Source of the DNA: Bradyrhizobium sp. 149
GTDB lineage: Bacteria > Pseudomonadota > Alphaproteobacteria > Rhizobiales > Xanthobacteraceae
Direction of reading: 5' to 3'
DNA length: 64,000 bases
NCBI RefSeq assembly: GCF_023073915.1
Contig: NZ_JADPKK010000023.1
Location: 496,001 to 560,000 of the forward strand
Shown: positions 51,273 to 59,157 of the stretch, piece by piece
Position numbering within the stretch: position 1 is the stretch's first letter
Layout: every line of letters begins with the position of its first letter
The notes under the pieces: generated by a model
The model's database searches: none
Seen by the model: only the letters and a program-made list of their open reading frames with translations
What the model was told of the DNA's origin: nothing
Position numbers and translations under genes: made by a program

Positions 51273-52583
51273 CTACTGGTTGCTGTAGGTGGTGCCCTTC
51301 GGCAGCGGCAGCACGGCCTCGCGCTGCGCCTGGCTCTTGGGCCACACCACGGAGGACTTGTCGTCGATGTACTGGATCACGACCGGGAACGAGCGCTCGT
51401 TCTGGCCCGCCATCGGCGTGCCCTCGCCGTAAAACTTGACGCCGAAGCCCAGCATGGTGCCGCCCTCGGGGATGTCGGTGTCCAGCGCGGCCTTGCGCAG
51501 CGCATCCGGATCGACCCCGCCATACTTCTTGATCGCGCGCGGCAGTACGTCGCTCATGAACACGTAAGTGTTGGACGCACCGATGCCGACATGCGCCGAG
51601 CGGATGGCGACGCCGGGCCGGATCTTGTCGAACTCCTCGCCGACCATCTTGATCACGGGCGGGAGCTTGGGATCCATGGTCTTCTGGTTGGCAAGCCAGA
51701 TCGAGATCGGGTCGGTGTTGAAGATGTAGGTGGCATCCGCCCCCATGCCCTCCTTCAGCTTCTCATAGACGCCGTAACCCGCGCCGTGCCCCATCAACGC
51801 GCCGAACTTCAGTCCTTGCTCGCGCGCCTGACGCAGCAACAGCGTGATGTCAGGATTGTAGCCGGTGTGGAAGATGACGTCGGGCTTGGCGCGCTTCAGC
51901 TTGGTCACCAGCGCCGACAGATCAGGCGCGGTGGCCGAATAGCCCTCCTTCATCACGACGTTGAAGCCCGCCTTCTTCGCGCCGGCCTCGTTGCCCCTGG
52001 ACACGTCGACGCCGTAGGCGCCGTCTTCGTGAATGATGGCGACGCGAACGTCCTTCGGCTCCTTGTCGAACTTCGCCTTGGCGTTCTGGGCGATGAAATC
52101 CATCGTCATCATGCCAAACTGGTCGCCGCTCGCCTGCGGGCGGAAGACGTATTTGTAGCCCTTCTCGTTGAAGACGGCCGACGAGATACACGTCGTCATC
52201 CACATGAACTTCTTGATTTGCTCGACGCGGGCCGCAACCGGCACGCATTGCGCCGAGGAGAAGAAGCCGAGCACCATATCCACCTTCTCCTGCTCGAGCA
52301 GGCGGACGGATTCGTTGATCGCGATGTCGGGCTTGCTCTGCGCATCGGCGTAGACCGCCTCGATCTTGTAACCCTCGACGCCGGTCTTGGCGAAATGGTC
52401 GAGGACGATTTTTGCGCCGATATAGCCGAGCTCAGAGCCGCCGCCGGCGAGAGGCCCGGTCAAATCGAAAACCACGCCGATCTTGATCTTCTTTTCCTGG
52501 GCGTGGGCGGACACCGCCAAGCCCGTCGCTGACATCGCGACCAACAGCCCAGATACCAAACGGGCAGCCATGCGCACGCGCAT
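51273..52583 (-). CDS. ABC transporter binding protein (HAAT family), first gene of the second liv operon
   Basis: 436 residues from the ATG at 52583 with GGGAGG 7 bases upstream; the open frame extends to 52718. A signal peptide ends near AHAQE. The mature part reads KIKIGVVFDLTGPLAGGGSELGYIG, DAQSKPDIAINESVRLLEQEKVDM, FSSAQCVPVAARVEQIKKFMW, IHEDGAYGVDVSRGNEAGAKKAG and GYNPDITLLLRQAREQGLKFGAL. Along its whole length it resembles the receptor at 17295 (same length, same motifs), not the duplicated pair of the first cluster. Two extra Cys (QCVP, TTCIS) are present. Ligand unknown. Confidence 0.92.
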   Translation of the reverse strand: MRVRMAARLVSGLLVAMSATGLAVSAHAQEKKIKIGVVFDLTGPLAGGGSELGYIGAKIVLDHFAKTGVEGYKIEAVYADAQSKPDIAINESVRLLEQEKVDMVLGFFSSAQCVPVAARVEQIKKFMWMTTCISSAVFNEKGYKYVFRPQASGDQFGMMTMDFIAQNAKAKFDKEPKDVRVAIIHEDGAYGVDVSRGNEAGAKKAGFNVVMKEGYSATAPDLSALVTKLKRAKPDVIFHTGYNPDITLLLRQAREQGLKFGALMGHGAGYGVYEKLKEGMGADATYIFNTDPISIWLANQKTMDPKLPPVIKMVGEEFDKIRPGVAIRSAHVGIGASNTYVFMSDVLPRAIKKYGGVDPDALRKAALDTDIPEGGTMLGFGVKFYGEGTPMAGQNERSFPVVIQYIDDKSSVVWPKSQAQREAVLPLPKGTTYSNQ

Positions 52584-52677
52584 CAAAACCTCCCTGGACG
52601 ATTGTGCATTGCATTCTTGTTGCTTTGCATTTTCGCCCATCACATGGGCTGAGCGCAGCGATGTCAAGCCTCGCGCA

Positions 52678-53382
52678 TCAGCGCGAGGCGAACTGCTGCT
52701 CGACGAAGGCCGTGACAAATCGCGGCATGGACGGCGTGAAATCGCTCATCCCGCGCACGAGATGGATAGCCGACAGTTCAGGCTCGGCCTCGCGCGCCAG
52801 ATTGGCTTCGATCTGCGCACGAGCCACGTGACCGGGCATGTCCAGGTTGATAATTTGCAGCATTGCAATCGTGGGGCCGGCGACGACGCAGTGCCAGTCC
52901 GGCTCGGCTCGATAGTCGGCCGCGGTCAAGCCGGTCTCTTCCTCGAGTTCGCGGATAACGCTGCCGGAAATGTCGAGCGTGTCGCCCCTGACGTCGCCGA
53001 GGTCGGGCGTACCCGACGGGAAATAGATCCGGCCCGAATTGGCAGTGTGCTCCGCCATCTCGCCCATCACGAATGCGCCGTCGGAGGTGCGCAGCGCGCC
53101 CATGCCAAAACCGTTGAACACCGCCTTGTCAGGAAAGCCCCAGTCGCGCCAGGCGAGGAAGCTCGCGAAATCGGTCTCGAAATAGGTTGCAGTGAGATGG
53201 CCGTCGGTAAACACGGCGTCCCGCCCGAGCAGGACGCGGCCGTTCCAGAGTTTTGGCCGCTCACGCTGCTTCTCGGCGAAATGCACCGCGATCTCGGCGC
53301 GCCGCTCCTCGGCGAACGGCCAGACGATCGGCCGCACCGCGAGATCAAGCGTCGTGACGCGATGAATGATTGGTGACGTCAT
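52678..53382 (-). CDS. NUDIX-domain protein
   Basis: 234 residues. An extended N-terminal half (LDLAVRPIVWPFAEERRAEI, WNGRVLLGRDAVF, RDWGFPDKAVFNGFGMGALR) leads to a NUDIX core: MGEMAEHTANSGRIYFPSG and the box end SVIRELEEETGL, which carries the REUxEExGU catalytic motif with its metal-binding Glu residues. The upstream G-x5-E part of the box is irregular. NUDIX enzymes hydrolyse nucleoside diphosphates linked to another group; substrate unknown. Located 94 bases upstream of the binding-protein gene on the same strand and may share regulation. Confidence 0.8.
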   Translation of the reverse strand: MTSPIIHRVTTLDLAVRPIVWPFAEERRAEIAVHFAEKQRERPKLWNGRVLLGRDAVFTDGHLTATYFETDFASFLAWRDWGFPDKAVFNGFGMGALRTSDGAFVMGEMAEHTANSGRIYFPSGTPDLGDVRGDTLDISGSVIRELEEETGLTAADYRAEPDWHCVVAGPTIAMLQIINLDMPGHVARAQIEANLAREAEPELSAIHLVRGMSDFTPSMPRFVTAFVEQQFASR

Positions 53383-53411
53383 GACGCTTGATGACCACGC
53401 CTTCGCGTCAG

Positions 53412-54437
53412 CTATTTGGCGCTCCCCGTGGTCTTCTTGGCCTGCTCGACATATTTGTTGGTGAAGGTCTTGCTGACGTCGATCTTGGCATTGGCCACCT
53501 CCGGCGAGCCGACGCTGAACACCGCCAGCACGGCGTCAGCGCCCTTCGGGTCCATCTTGCCGGTCTCGGAGAACATCGGGATCGTGTTCTTTAGCGCAGC
53601 GAGATAGAGCTCCTTGTTCTTGCCGACCGTCTCCTCCGGCATCTTCGCCATGATCTCCTCGGGCGAGTGCGAGTGGATCCAGGCGAGCGTGCCCATGATC
53701 GCGTTGGTCAGCGCCTGCGTCTCCTTCTCGTGGCCGGCAACCCAGGCCGCGGTCGAGTACAGCGCGCCGCCCGGATATTCGCCTCCGAACGTCTCGAGCG
53801 TATCCTTCTGCGTACGGGTGTCCGAGAGGATGCGCAGATCCTTGTGACTGCCCTGGAGCACGGTGACGGAGGGATCGAGCATCACGGCCGCGTCGATCTG
53901 GCCCTGCTCCATTGCTGCGACGGCAGTGGCTCCGAGGCCAACGCCGATCACGGCGGTGCTGGCGGGATCGACGCCATTCTTCTTCAGCATGTATTTGAGG
54001 AAGAAGTCCGTGGAGGAGCCGGGCGCGCTGACGCCGACCTTCTTGCCGGCGAGGTCCTTGATCGACTTGATCTCGTTCGTGTGCGAGGGCGAAACCACCA
54101 GTACCAGACCGGGATAGCGGTCATAGACCACGAAGGCCTGAAGCTCCTGCTTCTTGGCGGCGAGGTTGACGCAATGGTCGAAATAGCCGGAGACCACGTC
54201 GGCGCTGCCGCCGAGCACGGCCTTGAGCGCGTCCGAGCCGCCCTTGAGGTCCACCAGCTCGACATTGAGGCCGGCCTTGTCGTATTCGCCGAGCTGTTTT
54301 GCCAGCACCGTCGGCAGGTAGCACAGGCAGGAGCCGCCGCCGATCGCGATCGTGACTTTGCTTTGCGCCGCGGCAAGACCGGTGGTGAGCGTCAGCGCGA
54401 GCAACGCGCCGGCGAGCCTGGCTATCGTATTCTTCAT
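53412..54437 (-). CDS. NitT/TauT-type ABC binding protein
   Basis: 341 residues from the ATG at 54437 with GGAGGAAA 6 bases ahead. A signal peptide ends near LAAAQ. The mature part reads KVTIAIGGGSCLCYLPTVLAKQL, KAGLNVELVDLKGGSDALKAVLGG, ADVVSGYFDHCVNLAAKKQE, then SIKDLAGKKVGVSAPGSSTDFFLKYMLKKNG. This is the NMT1/ThiY-like branch of the NitT/TauT family. The permease and ATPase genes lie on the same strand 0.6 kb upstream, beyond an intervening plus-strand cupin gene. Together they should form one importer. The two close Cys (CLC) near the N-terminus of the mature chain are unusual. Confidence 0.88.
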   Translation of the reverse strand: MKNTIARLAGALLALTLTTGLAAAQSKVTIAIGGGSCLCYLPTVLAKQLGEYDKAGLNVELVDLKGGSDALKAVLGGSADVVSGYFDHCVNLAAKKQELQAFVVYDRYPGLVLVVSPSHTNEIKSIKDLAGKKVGVSAPGSSTDFFLKYMLKKNGVDPASTAVIGVGLGATAVAAMEQGQIDAAVMLDPSVTVLQGSHKDLRILSDTRTQKDTLETFGGEYPGGALYSTAAWVAGHEKETQALTNAIMGTLAWIHSHSPEEIMAKMPEETVGKNKELYLAALKNTIPMFSETGKMDPKGADAVLAVFSVGSPEVANAKIDVSKTFTNKYVEQAKKTTGSAK

Positions 54438-54575
54438 TGGTTTCCTCCGTTCGGCTGGCCGCACCATAGAGCAGCGGGACCGGCTTGAGAAGCATGGCTT
54501 ATGGCACTGGCCATCGGCCTTTCGACCCAATAGCATGGGCGCACAACAACAAACTTATGATGGGGAGGATCATCC

Positions 54576-55025
54576 ATGAATCGCCTTGCAATCGGGCTGT
54601 CGATCGCTACCGCTTTTGCCGCCGGATGCGGCGCCACCCACCTGCTGCGGCCGGCGCTGGCCGCGGAGAGCATCACGCCGCAGATCATCCACACCGGCGA
54701 GATGGAAGGCGACGCGCTCGGGAATGCCAACGCTGTCGGCTACCGTTCCAAGATGTTCGCGAGCGCCGACGGCGCCACCATCTCGATCCAGGTCGGCAAT
54801 GTGCCCAAGCACATGCATCCCAACACCAACGAGATCCAGTACATCCTGGACGGGACTGGAACGATCTGGCTCGGCGACAAGGAAGTTACGGTAAAGCCGG
54901 GCGACCTCGTCATCATCCCGAAGGGGACGCCGCATGGCGGCACGAAGCCGATCAGCGGACAGGTCAAGGCCATCGCGATCAAGACACCGCCGCAGGCGCC
55001 GGACGACACCAAGCTGCTGGATTGA
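54576..55025 (+). CDS. exported cupin-domain protein
   Basis: 149 residues. Signal peptide (MNRLAIGLSIATAFAAG, with a Cys at 18 that could be lipidated). A single cupin follows: KMFASADGATISIQVGNVPKHMHPNTNEIQYILDGTGTIWLG gives motif 1 with HxH and Glu metal ligands, split here for reading, and GDLVIIPKGTPHGG gives motif 2 with the fourth ligand His. A metal-binding small-molecule sensor or enzyme outside the cytoplasm. It is the only plus-strand gene within the NitT/TauT cluster. Confidence 0.82.
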   Translation: MNRLAIGLSIATAFAAGCGATHLLRPALAAESITPQIIHTGEMEGDALGNANAVGYRSKMFASADGATISIQVGNVPKHMHPNTNEIQYILDGTGTIWLGDKEVTVKPGDLVIIPKGTPHGGTKPISGQVKAIAIKTPPQAPDDTKLLD

Positions 55026-55061
55026 TCGACCCGGGGCTCGCGCGGCGCGGCCCCTTGCGGC

Positions 55062-55847
55062 CTAGCCGCGCCCGTCCACGGTGGGGCGCCAGACCAACAG
55101 TCTCCGCTCCACCAATGTGACGCCAAAATCGATCAGAATGACAAAGGCCGACAGCACGAACATGCCGGCGAACACGCCGGCGACGTCGAATATGCCTTCA
55201 GCCTGCTGGATTAGATAGCCGAGCCCCGCCGCCGACCCCAGATATTCGCCGACGACCGCACCGACCACGGCAAAGCCCACCGAAGTGTGCAGCGAGGAGA
55301 ACATCCACGACAGCGCCGAAGGCCAATAGACGTGTTGCATCAGCTGCCGCTCGCTCATGCCGAGCATGCGGCCGTTGTCGAGCACGGTGCGGCTGACCTC
55401 CTTGACGCCCTGATAGACGTTGAAGAACACGATGAAGAACACCAGCGTCACGCCGAGCGCGACCTTGGACCAGATGCCCAGCCCAAGCCACAGCGCGAAG
55501 ATCGGCGCCAGGACCACACGCGGCAGTGCGTTGACCATCTTGACGTAGGGATCGAACACCGCGGCGACCAGCGGCTGGCGCGCGAACCAGAAGCCGATCA
55601 GCACGCCACCGAGCGATCCGATCACGAAGGCCAGGATGGATTCCGTCAGCGTGATGCCGAGATGCTTCCAGATCACACCCGACGAGAACCATTTGACGAT
55701 CTGGGCGAAGACATCGATCGGGTTGGAGAAGAAGAACGGCGGCAGCAGGATCTTGCCGAAGACGGGCACGGTCGACAGCAATTGCCACAGCGCGAGGCAG
55801 ACCACCGCGACCAGCACCTGCAGGGAGAGGAGCGTCACTCGCGACAT
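55062..55847 (-). CDS. ABC transporter permease, NitT/TauT type
   Basis: 261 residues from the ATG at 55847 with GGAGG 8 bases upstream; the ATG shares one base with the ATPase stop (TGATG). Six membrane helices expected; VCLALWQLLSTVPVFGKILLPPF at the start, then the EAA loop DNGRMLGMSERQLMQHVYWPSALSWMFSSLHTSVGFAVVGAVVGEYLG, split for reading. It forms the channel for the ATPase upstream and receptor at 53412. Confidence 0.92.
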   Translation of the reverse strand: MSRVTLLSLQVLVAVVCLALWQLLSTVPVFGKILLPPFFFSNPIDVFAQIVKWFSSGVIWKHLGITLTESILAFVIGSLGGVLIGFWFARQPLVAAVFDPYVKMVNALPRVVLAPIFALWLGLGIWSKVALGVTLVFFIVFFNVYQGVKEVSRTVLDNGRMLGMSERQLMQHVYWPSALSWMFSSLHTSVGFAVVGAVVGEYLGSAAGLGYLIQQAEGIFDVAGVFAGMFVLSAFVILIDFGVTLVERRLLVWRPTVDGRG

Positions 55848-56665
55848 CAAACCGCCTCCGCCGCTTGCGCGGATTGCGCGTAGCCCTTCATGACCTCGTC
55901 CTTGAGCACGCTCCATATCTCGCGATGCAACGCATGGAACTCCTTGTCCAGCCGCACTTCAAAAATGTCGCGCGGGCGCGGCAAGCTCACGCGCCAGTCG
56001 CCGATGATGCGGGAGGACGGCCCCGCCGACATGATCACGACGCGGTCGGCGAGCGCGATCGCCTCTTCCAGATCATGGGTGACGAACAGCACGGCCTTGC
56101 GGTCGGCGTTCCAGAGGTCGAGCAAGAGGTTGCCCATCACCTGCCGGGTCTGTGCATCCAGCGGCCCGAACGGCTCGTCCATCAGCAGGATCTTCGGGTC
56201 GCGGATCAGCACCTGCGCCAACGCCACGCGCTTGCGCTGGCCACCCGAGAGCATGTGCGGATAGCGGTTGGCGAAGGCGCCCAAGCCGACCGAGGTCAGC
56301 CATTTTTGCGCCCGCGGCAGCGCCTCACTGCGCGGCGTGCCCCTGATTTCGAGCCCGATCGCGACGTTGTCCAGTGCGGTCTTCCAGGGGAACAGCGCAT
56401 CGGCCTGGAACAGATAGCCGGCATCGCGGTTCAGCCCGGCGAGCGGCTGGTCGAATATCTCGACGCGTCCGGCCGCCGGCTTCAGCAGCCCGGCCGCGAC
56501 GTTGAGCAGCGTCGATTTCCCGCAGCCGGTCGGGCCGACGATGGCGACGAACTCGCCCTGCGCGACCGTCAGATGCGCCTTCTCCACCGCCGTATAGACC
56601 CGCCCGTCCCCCAGCTGGAACGCGACCTCGGCATCTTCCAGCGCCACTGCCGTGGGCGTTGTCAT
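55847..56665 (-). CDS. ABC transporter ATP-binding protein, NitT/TauT type
   Basis: 272 residues. Walker A GPTGCGKST, YLFQADALFPWKTALDNVAIG (Q-loop with the PWKT motif of this family), signature LSGGQRKRVALAQVL, Walker B ILLMDEPFGPLDA, and FVTHDLEEAIALADRVVIM (switch His). First gene of the transport pair; the permease follows with a 1-base overlap. A stretch of C-terminal residues (EFHALHREIWSVLKDEV) is typical. Confidence 0.94.
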   Translation of the reverse strand: MTTPTAVALEDAEVAFQLGDGRVYTAVEKAHLTVAQGEFVAIVGPTGCGKSTLLNVAAGLLKPAAGRVEIFDQPLAGLNRDAGYLFQADALFPWKTALDNVAIGLEIRGTPRSEALPRAQKWLTSVGLGAFANRYPHMLSGGQRKRVALAQVLIRDPKILLMDEPFGPLDAQTRQVMGNLLLDLWNADRKAVLFVTHDLEEAIALADRVVIMSAGPSSRIIGDWRVSLPRPRDIFEVRLDKEFHALHREIWSVLKDEVMKGYAQSAQAAEAV

Positions 56666-56812
56666 GTGTTTCCTCCGAACTTGGCCGATGCCTTAGCCGC
56701 TCGCGCGGCCAAGTTCAATCAAGCCGCCAAGCGTGGTACGCATGGGCCTCGTCATCCCCTCCCTCCACGGGCGGGTCAGCGCAGTGAGCCCCGCCCGATG
56801 CCATCCAGGCCG

Positions 56813-57580
56813 ATGATCAGCTATGCCCGCGTCACCAAGAGCTTCGGCCCGCTCAAGGCCGTGGACGATGTGTCACTCGACATCGCCGAGGGCGAGTTTG
56901 TGGCCGTCGTTGGCGGCTCGGGTTCGGGCAAGACGACGCTGCTGCGGCTCGCCAACCGCCTGATCGAGGCGGACGGGGGCACCATCACCGTCGAGGGCGA
57001 CGACGTGCAATCCGTCGATCCGGTCGCGCTGCGGCGCCGCATCGGCTACGTTTTCCAGAGCGGCGGATTGTTTCCGCATCTGAGCGTCGCCGACAATATC
57101 GGGATCACGCCGAAGCTGCTCGGTGTCCCGGCGGCGGCTGTCGCGACGCGCGTTGATGAGTTGCTCGAGCTCGTGCAGCTCGACCGGGGCGCGCATCGCG
57201 ACCGGCTGCCGGATGCGCTCTCGGGCGGCCAGCGCCAGCGTGTCGGCGTGGCGCGGGCGCTTGCAGCACGGCCCCGCATCGTGCTGATGGATGAGCCATT
57301 CGGCGCGCTCGATCCCCTCACCCGCGACGCACTCGGCGACGATTTTCGCGAGCTGCACCGCAGGCTCGGCCTGACCACCGTGATGATCACCCACGACATG
57401 ACGGAAGCGATTTTGCTCGCCGACCGCATCGCGGTGATGCGCAGCGGAAAGCTGCTTGCGCAGGGCACGCCGGCGGAGCTCTCGAAAAGCGGGGACGACT
57501 ACGTGCTGGAGCTGCTGCGGACGCCGCGGCGCCAGGTCGAGCGATTGAACGCGCTGCTGCCACAGAGCGGGGCGGCATGA
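56813..57580 (+). CDS. ABC transporter ATP-binding protein, osmoprotectant (OpuC/ProV-like) type
   Basis: 255 residues from the ATG at 56813 (MISYARVTKSFG); an ATG at 56798 adds five residues and neither has a strong ribosome site. The open frame actually extends far upstream (to 55865) in non-coding sequence of the other strand's genes. Walker A GGSGSGKTT, GYVFQSGGLFPHLSVADNIGI (Q-loop), signature LSGGQRQRVGVARAL, Walker B IVLMDEPFGALDP and MITHDMTEAILLADRIAVM. The gene overlaps the permease/receptor fusion by 4 bases. No CBS domains, unlike many OpuCA proteins. Confidence 0.9.
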   Translation: MISYARVTKSFGPLKAVDDVSLDIAEGEFVAVVGGSGSGKTTLLRLANRLIEADGGTITVEGDDVQSVDPVALRRRIGYVFQSGGLFPHLSVADNIGITPKLLGVPAAAVATRVDELLELVQLDRGAHRDRLPDALSGGQRQRVGVARALAARPRIVLMDEPFGALDPLTRDALGDDFRELHRRLGLTTVMITHDMTEAILLADRIAVMRSGKLLAQGTPAELSKSGDDYVLELLRTPRRQVERLNALLPQSGAA

Positions 57581-59133
57581 GCCTTTTTACCGATCCGCGC
57601 TGGGGCGACGCGCTGGCGCATTTGCCCGACTATCTCGGCAACCACGTCCGGGTCAGTCTCGCCGCACTTGCACTCGGCCTCGCCGTCAGCCTGCCGCTGG
57701 CGATCCTCACGCGCAACCGCCCCACCCCGCGCGCCGTCCTGCTCGCGCTCGCCAGCATCGTGCAGACCGTGCCGGGGCTGGCCCTGCTGGCGCTGTTCTA
57801 TCCGCTCCTGCTGCTCGCGGCCTCCGTGACGCTGGCCTGGTTCGGCATCGCCTTCTCCGCTTTCGGCTTCCTGCCGGCGATGCTGGCACTGGCGCTTTAT
57901 TCGATGCTGCCGGTGCTGCGCAATGGCATCACCGGACTGAACGGCATCGATCCCGCGCTGATCGAGGCTGCGAAAGGTGTCGGAATGACCGCACGGCAGT
58001 CGCTGGTGACGGTTGAACTGCCGCTGGCCCTGCCGGTGATGATGGCGGGTATCCGTACCGCGGCAGTGTGGGTGATCGGCACCGCGACGCTGTCGACCCC
58101 GATCGGGCAAACCAGCCTCGGCAATTACATCTTTGCCGGGCTCCAGACCCAGAACTGGGTGTTCGTGCTGTTCGGCTGCTTTGCTTCGGCCCTGCTGGCG
58201 CTCGCCGTCGATCAGCTGCTCGGCCTGATCGAGAGCGGCCTGCGCCGGCGCAGCCGCGTGCGTACAGCGCTTGGCGCGGCCGGGATCGCGGCACTGGTCG
58301 TCGCAACATTGATACCGACGATGGGGCGCTCGTCTCAGAGCTATGTCGTCGGTGCCAAGACGTTCGCCGAGCAGTATGTGCTGTCGGCGCTGATCACGGA
58401 CCGGCTCCAGGCGGTCGGGCTTTCCGCCGTCTCACGATCGGGCCTCGGCTCGAGCGTGATCTTCGAGGCGTTGAAAGCCGGCGATATCGATCTCTATGTC
58501 GATTATTCCGGCACGCTCTGGGCCAATCAGCTTCACCGCACGGACATCAAGCCGCGTGCGGAACTGTTGGCGGAGCTGAAAACAACGCTCGCGAAGGAGA
58601 ACATCACGCTGCTCGGCGAGCTCGGTTTCGAGAATGCCTACGCGCTGGTGATCCCGAAGAAGCGCGCCGAGGCGCTTGGCATCCGCACCATCGCCGATCT
58701 CGCCGTGCATGCTTCGTCCTTGTCGATCGCGGGCGACTACGAGTTCTTCTCGCGGCCCGAATGGGCGGCGCTACAAAAGGCCTATGGCCTCTCGTTCCGC
58801 GCCCAGCGCCAGATGCAGCCGGACTTCATGTATGCGGCCGCCGCCAGCGGCGAGGTCGATGTCATCGCGGGCTACACCAGCGACGGGCTGATCGCAAAAT
58901 ACGATCTCGTTGCGCTCGACGATCCCAGGCACGCGATCCCGCCCTACGATGCGATCCTGCTGCTGGCCCCAAAGCGAGCCGGCGACGAGCGGCTGCAGGC
59001 TGCGCTGAAGCCGCTGCTCGGCAAGATCGATATCGCGACCATGCGAGAGGCCAATTTGCACGCCGCCGGCAACGATGCGAACTCGTCTCCGGATGCGGTG
59101 GGGAAGTGGTTGTGGGAAAAGGTGGGCAAGTGA
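57577..59133 (+). CDS. osmoprotectant-type ABC permease fused to its substrate-binding domain
   Basis: 518 residues. The N-terminal ~225 are a permease: HVRVSLAALALGLAVSLPLAIL, VQTVPGLALLALFYPLLLL, ALIEAAKGVGMTARQSLVTVELPLALPVMMAGIRTA (EAA loop), then SLGNYIFAGLQ, split for reading. A last helix (VRTALGAAGIAALVVATLIP) links to an OpuAC/OpuBC-type binding domain (about 275-515): VGAKTFAEQYVLSALITDRL, GSSVIFEALKAGDIDLYVDYSGTLWA and AGYTSDGLIAKYDLVALDD. Tyr and Trp residues there could form the aromatic cage for a quaternary amine such as betaine or choline. Overlaps the ATPase gene by 4 bases. Permease-receptor fusions of this kind are known in osmoprotectant transporters. Confidence 0.9.
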   Translation: MSLFTDPRWGDALAHLPDYLGNHVRVSLAALALGLAVSLPLAILTRNRPTPRAVLLALASIVQTVPGLALLALFYPLLLLAASVTLAWFGIAFSAFGFLPAMLALALYSMLPVLRNGITGLNGIDPALIEAAKGVGMTARQSLVTVELPLALPVMMAGIRTAAVWVIGTATLSTPIGQTSLGNYIFAGLQTQNWVFVLFGCFASALLALAVDQLLGLIESGLRRRSRVRTALGAAGIAALVVATLIPTMGRSSQSYVVGAKTFAEQYVLSALITDRLQAVGLSAVSRSGLGSSVIFEALKAGDIDLYVDYSGTLWANQLHRTDIKPRAELLAELKTTLAKENITLLGELGFENAYALVIPKKRAEALGIRTIADLAVHASSLSIAGDYEFFSRPEWAALQKAYGLSFRAQRQMQPDFMYAAAASGEVDVIAGYTSDGLIAKYDLVALDDPRHAIPPYDAILLLAPKRAGDERLQAALKPLLGKIDIATMREANLHAAGNDANSSPDAVGKWLWEKVGK

Positions 59134-59157
59134 TCGGTGCGCCGCGCGTCACTGGCG

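Noticed and set aside
55865..57580. Apparent 571-residue plus-strand protein ahead of the osmoprotectant ATPase
   Set aside because: The first ~315 residues are antisense to the NitT/TauT ATPase gene; only the part from about 56813 matches an ABC ATPase.
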